Below are positions 37,625 to 46,657 of a stretch of 64,000 bases of DNA, piece by piece. Source of the stretch: Roseivivax sediminis (lineage in GTDB: Bacteria > Pseudomonadota > Alphaproteobacteria > Rhodobacterales > Rhodobacteraceae); the NCBI RefSeq assembly GCF_900112685.1, contig NZ_FOMS01000001.1:248001-312000 (forward strand), given 5' to 3'. Each line of letters opens with the position of its first letter. Position 1 is the first letter of the stretch. Position numbers and translations under genes: made by a program. The notes beneath the pieces were generated by a model. The model was not told the origin of the DNA, made no database searches, and saw nothing but the letters and a program-made list of their open reading frames with translations.

Positions 37625-40600
37625 ATGGCCGATTTTCAGAAGATACTGATCGCAAACCGCGGTGAGATCGCCATCCGCATCATGCGCGCGGCCAACGAGA
37701 TGGGCAAGAAGACGGTTGCCGTCTTCGCCGAAGAGGACAAGCTGGGCCTGCACCGCTTCAAGGCGGACGAGGCCTATCGCATCGGCGAGGGTCTCGGCCC
37801 CGTGCAAGCATACCTTTCGATCCCCGAGATCATCCGGGTCGCGAAGCTCTCGGGCGCCGACGCGATCCATCCCGGCTACGGCCTTCTGTCCGAGAACCCG
37901 GCCCTCGTCGACGCCTGCGACGAGGCCGGCATCACCTTCATCGGCCCGAAGGCCGAGACCATGCGCGCGCTCGGCGACAAGGCCAGCGCGCGGCGCGTGG
38001 CGATCGAGGCCGGCGTGCCGGTGATCCCCGCCTCCGAGGTGCTGGGCGAGGACATGAAACAGGTCCGCGCCTGGGCGGACGAGATCGGCTACCCGATGAT
38101 GCTGAAGGCGTCCTGGGGCGGTGGCGGCCGGGGCATGCGCCCGATCCTCTCGGCCGACGAGCTCGAGGACAAGGTCAAGGAAGGCCGGCGCGAGGCCGAG
38201 GCCGCCTTCGGCAACGGCGAGGGTTACCTCGAGAAGATGATCGAGCGCGCCCGCCACGTCGAGGTGCAGATCCTCGGCGACAAGCAGGGCAACATCTACC
38301 ACCTCTACGAACGCGACTGCTCGGTCCAGCGCCGTAACCAGAAGGTCGTGGAGCGGGCGCCCGCCCCGTACCTTTCGGAAGCCCAGCGCGAGGAGCTGTG
38401 CGAGCTCGGCCGCCGGATCTGCGCGCATGTGAACTACGAATGCGCCGGCACCGTCGAGTTCCTGATGGACATGGACACCGGCGAGTTCTTCTTCATCGAG
38501 GTCAATCCGCGCGTGCAGGTCGAACACACCGTCACCGAGGAGGTGACCGGCATCGACATCGTGCAGGCGCAGATCCTCATCGCCGAGGGCAAGAGCCTGG
38601 TGGAGGCGACCGGCAAGGCGTCGCAATACGACATCACGCTCAACGGTCACGCGCTGCAGACGCGGATCACCACCGAGGATCCGACCAACAACTTCATCCC
38701 CGATTACGGCCGCATCACCGCCTACCGCTCGGCCACCGGCATGGGCATCCGGCTCGACGGCGGCACCGCCTACGCGGGCGGCGTCATCACCCGGTTCTAC
38801 GATTCGCTGCTGGTGAAGGTCACCGCCTGGGCGCAGACGCCGGAAAAGGCGATCAAGCGGATGGACCGCGCGCTGCGGGAATTCCGCATCCGGGGCGTGT
38901 CGACCAATATCGACTTCGTGCAGAACCTGCTGAAGCAGGAAACCTTCCTGACCAACCAGTACACCACGAAGTTCATCGACACGACACCCGAGCTTTTCGA
39001 TTTCAAGCCGCGGCGCGACCGGGGCACCAAGGTGCTGACCTACATCGCCGACATCACGGTGAACGGCCATCCCGAGACCGAGGGCCGGGTGAAGCCGGCT
39101 GCCGACCTCAAGATCCCCAAGCCCCCCGTGACCGAAGGCAAGATCCCGGACGGCACGCGCCAGAGGCTCGACCGTGACGGCCCGCAGGCGGTGGCCGACT
39201 GGCTTGCCGCGCAGAAAGAGGTGCTGATCACCGACACCACCATGCGCGACAGCCACCAGTCGCTGCTGGCCACGCGCATGCGCTCTCTCGACATGATCAA
39301 GGTGGCGCCGGCCTATGCCGAACACCTGCCCGGCCTCTTCTCGGTCGAATGCTGGGGCGGCGCGACCTTCGACGTCGCCTACCGCTTCCTGCAGGAATGC
39401 CCGTGGCAGCGGCTGCGCGACATTCGCGAGAAGATGCCGAACATCATGACGCAGATGCTGCTGCGCGGCTCGAACGGGGTGGGCTACACCAACTATCCCG
39501 ACAACGTGGTCGAGTTCTTCGTCAAGCAGGCGGCGGAGTCGGGCGTCGACATCTTCCGCGTCTTCGACGCGCTCAACTGGACCGAGAACATGCGCGTCGC
39601 GATGGACGCGGTCCTGGATAGCGGCAAGGTGCTCGAAGGGTCGATCTGCTATACCGGCGACATCAACGACCCCGACCGCGCGAAGTACGACCTCAAGTAC
39701 TACGTCAACATGGGCAAGGAGCTGCGCGACGCCGGCTCGCACATCCTCGGGCTCAAGGACATGGGCGGGCTTCTGAAACCCGCCGCCGCCGGCCCGCTGG
39801 TCAAGGCGCTGAAGGAAGAGGTCGGCCTGCCCGTCCACTTCCACACGCACGACACGTCGGGCGCCGGGATCGCCTCGATCATGGCCGCCGCCGAGGCCGG
39901 CGTCGACGCGGTGGACGCGGCGATGGATTCGCTGTCGGGCAACACCTCGCAGCCGACGCTGGGCTCCATCGTCGAGGCGCTGCGCTTCACGGAGCGTCAG
40001 ACCAGCCTCGATATCAAGCGGGTGCGCGACATCTCCACCTACTGGGAACAGGTGCGCGCGCAGTACGCGGCGTTCGAAAGCGCGCAGCAGGCCCCGGCCT
40101 CCGAGGTCTACCTGCACGAGATGCCGGGCGGGCAGTTCACCAACCTGCGCGCTCAGGCCCGGTCGCTGGGTTTGGAGGAGAAGTGGCCCGAGGTCGCCAG
40201 GACCTATGCCGACGTGAACCAGATGTTCGGCGACATCACCAAGGTCACGCCGTCCTCCAAGGTCATCGGCGACATGGCCCTGATGATGGTCAGCCAGGGT
40301 CTGAGCCGCGAAGAGGTCGAGGATCCGAAAAAGGACATCTCCTTCCCCGATTCGGTCATCGACATGATGAAGGGCAACCTCGGCCAGCCCCCCGGCGGAT
40401 GGCCCAAGGCGATCCAGAAGAAGGTCCTGAAGGGAGAAAAGCCGCTCACCGACCGGCCGGGCAAGCACCTGAAACCCGCCGATATCGACGCGCTGCGCAA
40501 GGAATTGGCGGAGAAGTTCCCCGACGAGGAATTCGACGACGAGGACCTGAACGCGTACCTCATGTATCCCAAGGTCTTCGCGGACTACACCGAGCGGCAC

Positions 40601-41065
40601 GCGCTTTACGGTCCGGTGCGCACGCTGCCCACCAACACCTTCTTCTACGGCATGAAACCGGGAGAGGAGATCACCGCGGAGATCGACCCCGGCAAGACGC
40701 TGGAGATCCGGCTCGTGACCGTGGGCGAGACGCACGAGGGCGAGGTGCGCGTCTTCTTCGAACTCAACGGCCAGCCGCGCACCGTGCGCGTGCCCGACCG
40801 CAAGGCCACCGGCGGCGCGGCGGCACGGCCCAAGGCGGAGCTGGGCAATGCGCTGCATGTCGGCGCGCCGATGCCGGGCGTCGTCAGCCAGATCGCCGTG
40901 GAGGCCGGCAAGCCGGTGAAGGAGGGCGATCTTCTGCTCGTCATCGAGGCGATGAAGATGGAAACCGGCCTCTACGCCGAAAAGGACGCGACCGTGAAGG
41001 CGGTCCACGTCCAGCCCGGCGGCCAGATCGACGCCAAGGACCTTCTGGTCGAGTTCGACGGGTGA
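37625..41065 (+). CDS. pyc: Pyruvate carboxylase
   Basis: 1146 residues, full-length single-chain enzyme: biotin carboxylase (residues ~1-460; KILIANRGEIAIRIMRAA, ATP loop SWGGGGRGMRPI, VEFLMDMDTGEFFFIEVNPR with RVQVEHTVTEEVTG), carboxyltransferase (from ~530; ITDTTMRDSHQSLLATRMRS, GGATFDVAYRFL) and a biotin domain with EAMKMETG near residue 1110. It converts pyruvate to oxaloacetate to refill the TCA cycle. An upstream palindrome at 37465 belongs to the divergent arsR. No other pyc gene was seen in the window. Confidence 0.97.
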   Translation: MADFQKILIANRGEIAIRIMRAANEMGKKTVAVFAEEDKLGLHRFKADEAYRIGEGLGPVQAYLSIPEIIRVAKLSGADAIHPGYGLLSENPALVDACDEAGITFIGPKAETMRALGDKASARRVAIEAGVPVIPASEVLGEDMKQVRAWADEIGYPMMLKASWGGGGRGMRPILSADELEDKVKEGRREAEAAFGNGEGYLEKMIERARHVEVQILGDKQGNIYHLYERDCSVQRRNQKVVERAPAPYLSEAQREELCELGRRICAHVNYECAGTVEFLMDMDTGEFFFIEVNPRVQVEHTVTEEVTGIDIVQAQILIAEGKSLVEATGKASQYDITLNGHALQTRITTEDPTNNFIPDYGRITAYRSATGMGIRLDGGTAYAGGVITRFYDSLLVKVTAWAQTPEKAIKRMDRALREFRIRGVSTNIDFVQNLLKQETFLTNQYTTKFIDTTPELFDFKPRRDRGTKVLTYIADITVNGHPETEGRVKPAADLKIPKPPVTEGKIPDGTRQRLDRDGPQAVADWLAAQKEVLITDTTMRDSHQSLLATRMRSLDMIKVAPAYAEHLPGLFSVECWGGATFDVAYRFLQECPWQRLRDIREKMPNIMTQMLLRGSNGVGYTNYPDNVVEFFVKQAAESGVDIFRVFDALNWTENMRVAMDAVLDSGKVLEGSICYTGDINDPDRAKYDLKYYVNMGKELRDAGSHILGLKDMGGLLKPAAAGPLVKALKEEVGLPVHFHTHDTSGAGIASIMAAAEAGVDAVDAAMDSLSGNTSQPTLGSIVEALRFTERQTSLDIKRVRDISTYWEQVRAQYAAFESAQQAPASEVYLHEMPGGQFTNLRAQARSLGLEEKWPEVARTYADVNQMFGDITKVTPSSKVIGDMALMMVSQGLSREEVEDPKKDISFPDSVIDMMKGNLGQPPGGWPKAIQKKVLKGEKPLTDRPGKHLKPADIDALRKELAEKFPDEEFDDEDLNAYLMYPKVFADYTERHALYGPVRTLPTNTFFYGMKPGEEITAEIDPGKTLEIRLVTVGETHEGEVRVFFELNGQPRTVRVPDRKATGGAAARPKAELGNALHVGAPMPGVVSQIAVEAGKPVKEGDLLLVIEAMKMETGLYAEKDATVKAVHVQPGGQIDAKDLLVEFDG

Positions 41066-41130
41066 CACGGCGCCTTGGCGCGCTGGCGCTGGTAGAGCCG
41101 GATTACGACGCCGCCAGCGACCGAAAAATG

Positions 41131-41163
41131 CGTATCCTCGGCCCCGAGACGGTCGAGGATACG
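41131..41163. terminator. Inverted repeat after pyc
   Basis: CGTATCCTCG and CGAGGATACG, perfect 10-base arms 13 bases apart, 65 bases after the pyc stop. On the minus strand it is followed by CATTTTTCGG, so it would serve better as a minus-strand terminator; on the plus strand no T run follows. The remainder of 41066-41345 shows nothing else. Confidence 0.5.
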
Positions 41164-41345
41164 GGCCTTGCAGCCACCAGGCGCCGGGTCGTGGCAAGTC
41201 CCGGCGGCACCAGAGGCAGCCATAGCGCCGCAGGCCCGCGCAGGAGAGGCTTTTGCCGTCGTCCGCCAGCGACCTCGAAATCACGGAAATTTCCGCTTGC
41301 AGGCCCCGACCGGAGACCTTAAATCCCGCACACACCATCGGGAAC

Positions 41346-41420
41346 GCGGGCGTAGCTCAGGGGTAGAGCATTACCTTGCCAAGGTAAGGGTCGTGAGTTC
41401 GAATCTCATCGCCCGCTCCA
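41346..41420 (+). tRNA. tRNA-Gly (anticodon GCC), copy 1
   Basis: 75 nt with encoded CCA. Acceptor GCGGGCG pairs CGCCCGC; the D arm has AGCTCAGGGGTAGAGC; anticodon GCC at 41378-41380 in CCTTGCCAAGG; T arm GTGAGTTCGAATCTCAT. Copy 2 follows after 35 bases. Confidence 0.97.
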
Positions 41421-41455
41421 GATGGTTCATCCGCCGGCCCGGCCGGCGGCGGAGC

Positions 41456-41530
41456 GCGGGTGTAGCTCAGGGGTAGAGCATTACCTTGCCAAGGTAAGGG
41501 TCGTGAGTTCGAATCTCATCACCCGCTCCA
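41456..41530 (+). tRNA. tRNA-Gly (anticodon GCC), copy 2
   Basis: 75 nt with CCA, identical to copy 1 except one acceptor pair: GCGGGTG with CACCCGC, a compensatory change of C-G to U-A. A GCCGGCC-type palindrome lies in the spacer between the two genes; they are probably cut from one precursor. Confidence 0.97.
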
Positions 41531-41721
41531 ATCTTTCCGATATTCAGGCGTCTGGTCGCTCTCTTCTTTCCGAGGGGCCGGTCGGATCATGCGAACAGAG
41601 CGTCTTGGCGTCCGGCGGCGCTTCCCCGTGCGGAACGCCCTCCTCAAGCCCGATCCGGCGCGGTCGTCCCCGCAGCGCAAGGCGTCGACCAATGCCGGCC
41701 GGCGACCCGGCCGAGCAATCC

Positions 41722-41961
41722 TCAGAACGCCTTGAACGTCAGGGTCGTCAGCGACCGCTCGATCCCGGGGATGTCCAGCAATTGCTCGTTGATGTACTTT
41801 CCCACATCCGCGCCTTCGGGGATGTAGAGCTTCATCAAGAGGTCCCATTCGCCCGAGGTGGAAAAAAGCTCGGAATGGATTTCGCGCAGGGCGATATCCT
41901 CGGCGACCTTGTAGGTCCGGCCGGGGGTGCAGCGGATCTGGACGAAGACGCAGATTGTCAT
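41722..41961 (-). CDS. Stand-alone Lrp/AsnC effector-binding (RAM) domain protein
   Basis: 79 residues. Contains only the ferredoxin-like RAM domain of Lrp/AsnC regulators ([61 protein letters not shown]) and no DNA-binding part. Such proteins form rings that bind amino acids. It diverges from hisB, so a role in sensing an amino acid for that gene cluster is possible but unproved. Confidence 0.88.
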   Translation of the reverse strand: MTICVFVQIRCTPGRTYKVAEDIALREIHSELFSTSGEWDLLMKLYIPEGADVGKYINEQLLDIPGIERSLTTLTFKAF

Positions 41962-42097
41962 GGGGAGGCCTCGGGCAGGATACGTACCGATGCAGACGCT
42001 CGCACCGTCCGCGGGCGCGCGCAAGGGCGTCCCCCCTTGGCCTCGGGCGCGCCCGCCCATATACCTCGCCCCGTTCGCCACGCCGGAAGGAGCGTCC

Positions 42098-42685
42098 ATG
42101 CGCAGTGCCAACGTCACCCGCACCACCGCCGAAACCGAAATCGCGGTCGCGCTCACGCTCGACGGGACGGGCGCCTACGACAACGCGACCGGCGTGGGGT
42201 TCTTCGACCACATGCTCGACCAGCTCGCGCGGCACGCCCTGATCGATCTGCGGGTGCGCTGCGAGGGCGACCGGCACATCGACGACCACCACAGCGTGGA
42301 GGATGTCGGCATCGCGATCGGCCAGGCGCTGGCCGAGGCGGTCGGCGACAAGCGGGGAATCCGGCGCTACGGCGAATGGCACCTGCCGATGGACGACGCG
42401 CTCGTGCGCGCGGCGCTCGACCTGTCCGGCCGGCCGTACCTCGCCTGGGATGTCACCTTCCCGACCGAGAAGATCGGCACCTTCGACACCGAGCTCGTGC
42501 GCGAGTTCTTCCAGGCCTTCGCGACCCACGGCGGGATCACCCTGCACGTGGACGCCCTGCGCGGGCTCAACAGCCACCACATCGCCGAGGCGGCGTTCAA
42601 GGCCGTGGCGCGCGCCCTGCGCGCGGCGGTGGAAACCGATCCGCGCCGCGAGGACGCGATCCCCTCGACCAAGGGCGCGCTCTGA
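42098..42685 (+). CDS. hisB: Imidazoleglycerol-phosphate dehydratase HisB
   Basis: 195 residues, monofunctional enzyme of histidine synthesis (dehydration of IGP). Metal ligands lie in [24 protein letters not shown] and [25 protein letters not shown] is the usual C-terminus. GGAAGGAG precedes ATG at 42098. hisH follows after 31 bases. Confidence 0.96.
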   Translation: MRSANVTRTTAETEIAVALTLDGTGAYDNATGVGFFDHMLDQLARHALIDLRVRCEGDRHIDDHHSVEDVGIAIGQALAEAVGDKRGIRRYGEWHLPMDDALVRAALDLSGRPYLAWDVTFPTEKIGTFDTELVREFFQAFATHGGITLHVDALRGLNSHHIAEAAFKAVARALRAAVETDPRREDAIPSTKGAL

Positions 42686-42716
42686 CGCCGCCGCCCGGGA
42701 CAGGAGCGAAAGACCC

Positions 42717-43352
42717 ATGCTGACAGCGATCATCGACTACGAAAGCGGCAACCTGCATTCCGCCGACAAGGCGTTCCAGAAGATGGCCCGCGAAGGGGGC
42801 GGCGGCGAGGTCGTGGTGACATCCGAGGCCGACGTCGTCGCCAAGGCCGACCGGCTCGTCCTGCCCGGCGACGGCGCCTTCCCCGCCTGCGCCGCGGCGC
42901 TCGCCGCTTCGGGCGTGCAGGAGGCCCTGGTTGAGGCGGTCGAGCAGCGCGGCGTGCCCTTCATGGGGATCTGCGTCGGCATGCAGCTGATGGCGCGCAC
43001 CGGCCACGAATACGAGGAAACCCGCGGCCTCGGCTGGGTCGACGGCGAGGTGATGCGCATCACCCCCTCCGACCCGACGCTGAAGGTGCCTCACATGGGC
43101 TGGAACGATCTGCGCATCGACATCCCCCACCCGGTGCTGGAGGGCGTGCACAGCGGCGATCACGCCTATTTCGTGCATTCCTACCAGATCCGCATGGCCG
43201 ACCCCGGCCAGCGCATCGCCAAGGTCGATTACGGCGAGGACGTCACCGCGATCGTCGGCTCGGACAACTGCATCGGGCTGCAATTCCACCCCGAGAAGAG
43301 CGGGCCGACAGGGCTGCGGATGATCGCCAACTTCCTCGCATGGCGCCCCTGA
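42717..43352 (+). CDS. hisH: Imidazole glycerol phosphate synthase glutaminase subunit HisH
   Basis: 211 residues, class I glutamine amidotransferase that feeds ammonia to HisF. Start AIIDYESGNLHSADKAF; nucleophile Cys in PFMGICVGMQLM (about residue 84); His/Glu pair in LQFHPEKSG. AGGAG at 42702-42706. It is the last gene of the first his segment. Confidence 0.95.
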   Translation: MLTAIIDYESGNLHSADKAFQKMAREGGGGEVVVTSEADVVAKADRLVLPGDGAFPACAAALAASGVQEALVEAVEQRGVPFMGICVGMQLMARTGHEYEETRGLGWVDGEVMRITPSDPTLKVPHMGWNDLRIDIPHPVLEGVHSGDHAYFVHSYQIRMADPGQRIAKVDYGEDVTAIVGSDNCIGLQFHPEKSGPTGLRMIANFLAWRP

Positions 43353-43399
43353 AGCCTTGACCGGCGCCGGCTTCGGGCGCATCTGATCTAATAGAGCCC

Positions 43400-43418
43400 C
43401 GGGCGCGACGCGCGCCCG
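43400..43418. terminator. GC hairpin downstream of hisH
   Basis: CGGGCGCG-ACG-CGCGCCCG, 8-base-pair perfect stem, 48 bases past hisH, without a T run. A plausible 3' structure between hisH and yjhX. Confidence 0.4.
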
Positions 43419-43535
43419 AACGGAGTGTTCATGCGAGAGCTTGTGTAACGGCCGCCTTCCCTGAGCGGAAGGCCCTCGACCTGCCCCGGCCCGATCCGGC
43501 CGGCAGCTTCGTCATGGCCATACACGAGACTTTCG

Positions 43536-43793
43536 ATGAACATTTCGAAACGCGAACAGCGCGTCTTGCACGTGCTCGCGCAGGGCGGTGCGATCCGCCA
43601 TGAACGCGGCGAGACCGCGAAGATCACCGATGTCACCTGCATCACGCGCGACGGCGCGATCCTTTCGGATTGCGACCTGGCGCTCTTTCAGCGCCTGAAA
43701 CGCCGCGGCCTGATTGTCAGCGGCGGCGGCCGGCCCTACCGCATTTCGCGCAAGGGCCGGTGCGCGGTGCGCGCGGAGCTCGACAACCGCTAG
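43536..43793 (+). CDS. yjhX: YjhX-family (UPF0386) toxin-like protein
   Basis: 85 residues, almost the usual family length. It follows the YjhX pattern throughout: MNISKREQRVLHVLAQGGAI, ILSDCDLALFQRLKRRGLI, GGRPYRISRKG and a LDNR end. In E. coli YjhX is described as a toxin (topoisomerase-inhibiting) paired with the GNAT antitoxin YjhQ. No YjhQ-like gene is adjacent here; the GNAT at 47071 is 3 kb away, on the other strand, and of a different type. It sits between hisH and hisA. Confidence 0.85.
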   Translation: MNISKREQRVLHVLAQGGAIRHERGETAKITDVTCITRDGAILSDCDLALFQRLKRRGLIVSGGGRPYRISRKGRCAVRAELDNR

Positions 43794-43800
43794 AAAGGGC

Positions 43801-43820
43801 GGGGCCGGTGCGCCGGCCCC
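43801..43820 (+). terminator. GC hairpin after yjhX
   Basis: GGGGCCGG-TGCG-CCGGCCCC, an 8-base-pair stem only 7 bases after the yjhX stop. No T run is present. Confidence 0.5.
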
Positions 43821-43860
43821 GCAAGGTTGCTGTCGTTGCATGCAAAAGCTCTTCGAGAGC

Positions 43861-44021
43861 CACCGAAGGTGCCGGGCGCGCGCCGGACCGGGGGCTGGCG
43901 CCAAAACTCTGGAGGTGATCGCTTTATGGCAGCCAAAAACCTCCGCAATACGAGCGGCGCACTAGGGTGACATCGCGCCAGACCGTCGGGCCGGTCCGGC
44001 GCGCGCCCGACACCTGCGGTG
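43861..44021. repeat. 161-nt inverted-repeat element with masked Shine-Dalgarno and 14-codon frame
   Basis: The ends (43861-43891 and 43991-44021) are 31-nt inverted repeats matching at 29 positions. Inside, CTGGCGC/GCGCCAG (43895-43901, 43975-43981) adds a second stem. At its tip GGAGGT (43911) can pair with ACCTCC (43939-43944). GGAGGTGATC is a 10-base complement of the alphaproteobacterial 16S 3' end. Just after it a frame ATG at 43926 to TGA at 43970 encodes MAAKNLRNTSGALG. It could be a MITE, a structured regulatory RNA or a translated leader. No target-site duplication is clear. Confidence 0.6.
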
Positions 44022-44082
44022 CTATTCGGGCGGGTCGGCGCCTTGCTCAAAGCGGGCCGGCGATACAAGCCCACGGACGGCG

Positions 44083-44469
44083 CTACTGCAAGCGCGACCA
44101 CGTCTGGCCCGAGCACAAAAGCCCTCCGGCCACGCAGCCCGACAGCTTCAGGGTATCGCCCGCGAGCTGCATCTTGCCGCTGTAGATCTTGTCGTTAGAC
44201 GGGCGCCAGACACGGCCCTCGTAAGCCCCGCCCCCCTGCGGCACCATGTTGATCACCAGCATCTCGCCCTTGCTGGGCGAATCGTATTCGCCGTCGCTGT
44301 CGAACGTCCTCTGGATCACCCCGCAGATCTTGTCGCCGCAGGGCACCATCGCGACATGCGCATAGGCGCCGTCGTCCACCTCGGTCTGCCAGAGGCCCTC
44401 GACCGGGTCGGCCGTCGCGGCGCCCGCCGCCAGCATCAGCCCGGCCACCATCGCGCCAAATCGTATCAT
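44083..44469 (-). CDS. DUF2147-family secreted protein
   Basis: 128 residues. Signal peptide MIRFGAMVAGLMLAAGAATA, mature start DPVEGLWQTEVDDGAYA, with paired cysteines in MVPCGDKICGVI and LSGCVAGGLLCSGQTW. This matches the DUF2147 fold (small beta-rich exported protein, unknown function). GGGAGGAG precedes ATG at 44469. It lies on the strand opposite to the his genes, between hisH/yjhX and hisA. Confidence 0.88.
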   Translation of the reverse strand: MIRFGAMVAGLMLAAGAATADPVEGLWQTEVDDGAYAHVAMVPCGDKICGVIQRTFDSDGEYDSPSKGEMLVINMVPQGGGAYEGRVWRPSNDKIYSGKMQLAGDTLKLSGCVAGGLLCSGQTWSRLQ

Positions 44470-44605
44470 TGCCGTTCTCCTCCCTTGAAGACACGGCCGA
44501 CGCTGGGGCAACCGCCCTGCCCCGATCAAGCCTGACGCAAGGTCGCGTTGCATGTGCCGTCCCGTCATGCCAAAGCGCCCGGGCGCTGACGACGGAGCCC
44601 TCGCG

Positions 44606-45322
44606 ATGATCCTGTACCCCGCCATCGACCTCAAGGACGGCCAGGCCGTGCGGCTCCTGCGCGGCGACATGGAGGCCGCCACCGTCTTCAACGACGACCC
44701 GGCAAGCCAGGCGCGCGCCTTCGTCGACGAAGGCTGCACGTGGCTACACCTCGTCGACCTCAACGGCGCTTTCGCGGGGCGCCCGGTCAACGCCGATGCG
44801 GTGGAGGCGATCCTCGCGGCGACGGACGTGCCCGCCCAGCTAGGCGGCGGCATCCGCGACATGGGGACCATCGAAACCTGGCTGGACAAGGGCCTCGCGC
44901 GGGTGATCCTCGGCACCGTGGCGGTGGAGAACCCGGACCTCGTGCGCGAGGCCGCGCGCGCATTTCCCGGCAAGATCGCCGTGGGAATCGACGCGCGCCG
45001 CGGCCGCGTCGCCACCAAGGGCTGGGCGGAGGAAACGGACGTGAACGCCACCGATCTTGCCCGCAGCTTCGAGGATGCCGGCGTCGCGGCGATCATCTAC
45101 ACCGACATCGATCGCGACGGCGCCATGGGCGGCCCGAACGTGCCCGCGACCGAGGCGCTGGCCCGCGCCGTGTCGATCCCGGTGATCGCGAGCGGCGGGG
45201 TCTCGTCGCTATCGGACCTGACGGCGCTTCGCGACACCGGTGTCATCGCGGGTGCGATCTCGGGCCGCGCGCTCTATGACGGCGCGCTCGATCTGCGCGC
45301 CGCGCTCGCGGCCCTCGGCTAG
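44606..45322 (+). CDS. hisA: ProFAR isomerase HisA
   Basis: 238 residues, (beta-alpha)8 barrel that isomerises ProFAR to PRFAR. Phosphate-binding and catalytic parts: [19 protein letters not shown] (Asp 8), [40 protein letters not shown] (second catalytic Asp) and [13 protein letters not shown]. The start is placed at the ATG giving the standard N-terminus. Confidence 0.95.
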   Translation: MILYPAIDLKDGQAVRLLRGDMEAATVFNDDPASQARAFVDEGCTWLHLVDLNGAFAGRPVNADAVEAILAATDVPAQLGGGIRDMGTIETWLDKGLARVILGTVAVENPDLVREAARAFPGKIAVGIDARRGRVATKGWAEETDVNATDLARSFEDAGVAAIIYTDIDRDGAMGGPNVPATEALARAVSIPVIASGGVSSLSDLTALRDTGVIAGAISGRALYDGALDLRAALAALG

Positions 45323-45324
45323 GA

Positions 45325-45771
45325 TCAGTCCTCGGCGGTCGCCGTGCCGGCGAGCCGCTCCAGAGCGGCGCGCATCTTCTCGACGTAGTCGGCATCGTCG
45401 TCGATATCGAAATCGTCGAACATCTCCTCGGGATCTTCCCAGCTGAGATAGACCTGACCTTCCCACTCGTAGGCCAGCACGCGCAGCGGCAGCGCCAGGC
45501 CGGCGCGCACGTCGTCCTGCATCGCCGGCGTGCCAAGCTGCGGGTTGCCGAAGATCAGCAGCGTCGCCGGTTCCAGCTCCATGTCCACGGAGGCCGCGCC
45601 CTCGGCGTGGTCGATCCGGGCGAAGATTGTCGCGCCCGCCTCTTCGGCCGCGGATTCGAACCGGTCGATGGTCTCGGGCACCGAATGCGGGCTTTCCACG
45701 TTCATCGTGTCGGAAAGGGCGGGCGCGGCGGTACACGCGGCCAACGCGGCGGCAGCGAACAGACGGAACAT
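45325..45771 (-). CDS. DUF302-family secreted protein
   Basis: 148 residues. Signal peptide [20 protein letters not shown], then the DUF302 fold: [30 protein letters not shown] (first part), [16 protein letters not shown] and [19 protein letters not shown]. The tail is strongly acidic ([13 protein letters not shown]). Function unknown. It ends 2 bases from the hisA stop, on the opposite strand, and diverges from hisF. Confidence 0.88.
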   Translation of the reverse strand: MFRLFAAAALAACTAAPALSDTMNVESPHSVPETIDRFESAAEEAGATIFARIDHAEGAASVDMELEPATLLIFGNPQLGTPAMQDDVRAGLALPLRVLAYEWEGQVYLSWEDPEEMFDDFDIDDDADYVEKMRAALERLAGTATAED

Positions 45772-45895
45772 GGTGGAAACCTCCCGGGTGTGGAATACGA
45801 TGGCCAACGCGACCGCTCCCGCCCGGTTCCCGTTGCGCCACGACGGTTGCGCTTCGGCCGCGCCTTCGGCATATCCGGGCCGACAGGAGGCCGCC

Positions 45896-46657
45896 ATGCT
45901 GAAGACCCGTATCATCCCCTGCCTCGACGTGGCGGACGGCCGCGTGGTCAAGGGCGTCAATTTCGTCGACCTGCGCGACGCCGGCGATCCGGTGGATGCC
46001 GCCCGCGCCTACGACGCCGCCGGCGCGGACGAGATCTGCTTTCTCGACATCACCGCCACGCACGAAGACCGCGACACGATCCTCGACGTGGTGACCCGCA
46101 CCGCCGAGCAATGCTTCATCCCGCTCACCGTGGGCGGGGGCGTGCGCACGGTGGACGACGTGCGCAAGCTCATGCTCGCCGGCGCCGACAAGGTCAGCTT
46201 CAATTCCGCCGCGGTGAAGGATCCCGACGTGGTGACCGCCGCCGCCGACCGCTTCGGCAGCCAGTGCATCGTCGTCGCCATCGACGCCAAGGCGAAGGAA
46301 AACGGCGAAGGGTGGGAAATCTACACCCATGGCGGCCGGCAGGCGACCGGCATCGACGCGGTGGAGTTCGCGCTCGACATGGCCGCCAAGGGCGCGGGGG
46401 AGCTCCTGCTCACTTCCATGGACCGCGACGGCACGAAATCGGGCTTCGACATCGCGCTGACGCGTACGATATCCAACGCCGTGCCGATCCCGGTGATCGC
46501 ATCGGGCGGCGTCGGCACGCTCGACCACCTCGCCGAAGGCATCAACGAGGGCGGCGCCTCGGCCGTGCTCGCCGCCTCGATCTTCCACTTCGGCACTTTC
46601 ACCATCGCCGATGCGAAGGATCACCTCTCTGCCGCCGGCATCCCGGTGCGCCAGTGA
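45896..46657 (+). CDS. hisF: Imidazole glycerol phosphate synthase cyclase subunit HisF
   Basis: 253 residues, (beta-alpha)8 barrel that with HisH makes IGP and [23 protein letters not shown] (catalytic Asp 11), [31 protein letters not shown] (second Asp) and [17 protein letters not shown] are all present. AGGAGG 5 bases ahead of the ATG. Stop overlaps the hisE start. Confidence 0.96.
   Translation: MLKTRIIPCLDVADGRVVKGVNFVDLRDAGDPVDAARAYDAAGADEICFLDITATHEDRDTILDVVTRTAEQCFIPLTVGGGVRTVDDVRKLMLAGADKVSFNSAAVKDPDVVTAAADRFGSQCIVVAIDAKAKENGEGWEIYTHGGRQATGIDAVEFALDMAAKGAGELLLTSMDRDGTKSGFDIALTRTISNAVPIPVIASGGVGTLDHLAEGINEGGASAVLAASIFHFGTFTIADAKDHLSAAGIPVRQ

Noticed and set aside
41131-41163. Inverted repeat taken as a full pyc terminator
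   Set aside because: The T run lies on the other strand; kept only as a low-confidence hairpin.
37586-41338. A 1250-codon frame antisense to pyc
   Set aside because: Shadow frame of pyruvate carboxylase; composition is not protein-like and no motif is seen.
43430-43447. A 5-codon frame (MRELV) between hisH and yjhX
   Set aside because: Too short, and no good ribosome site or conserved attenuator structure is evident.
43855-44030. Target-site duplication around the 161-nt inverted-repeat element
   Set aside because: The bases flanking the two ends do not match, so insertion by transposition is not shown.
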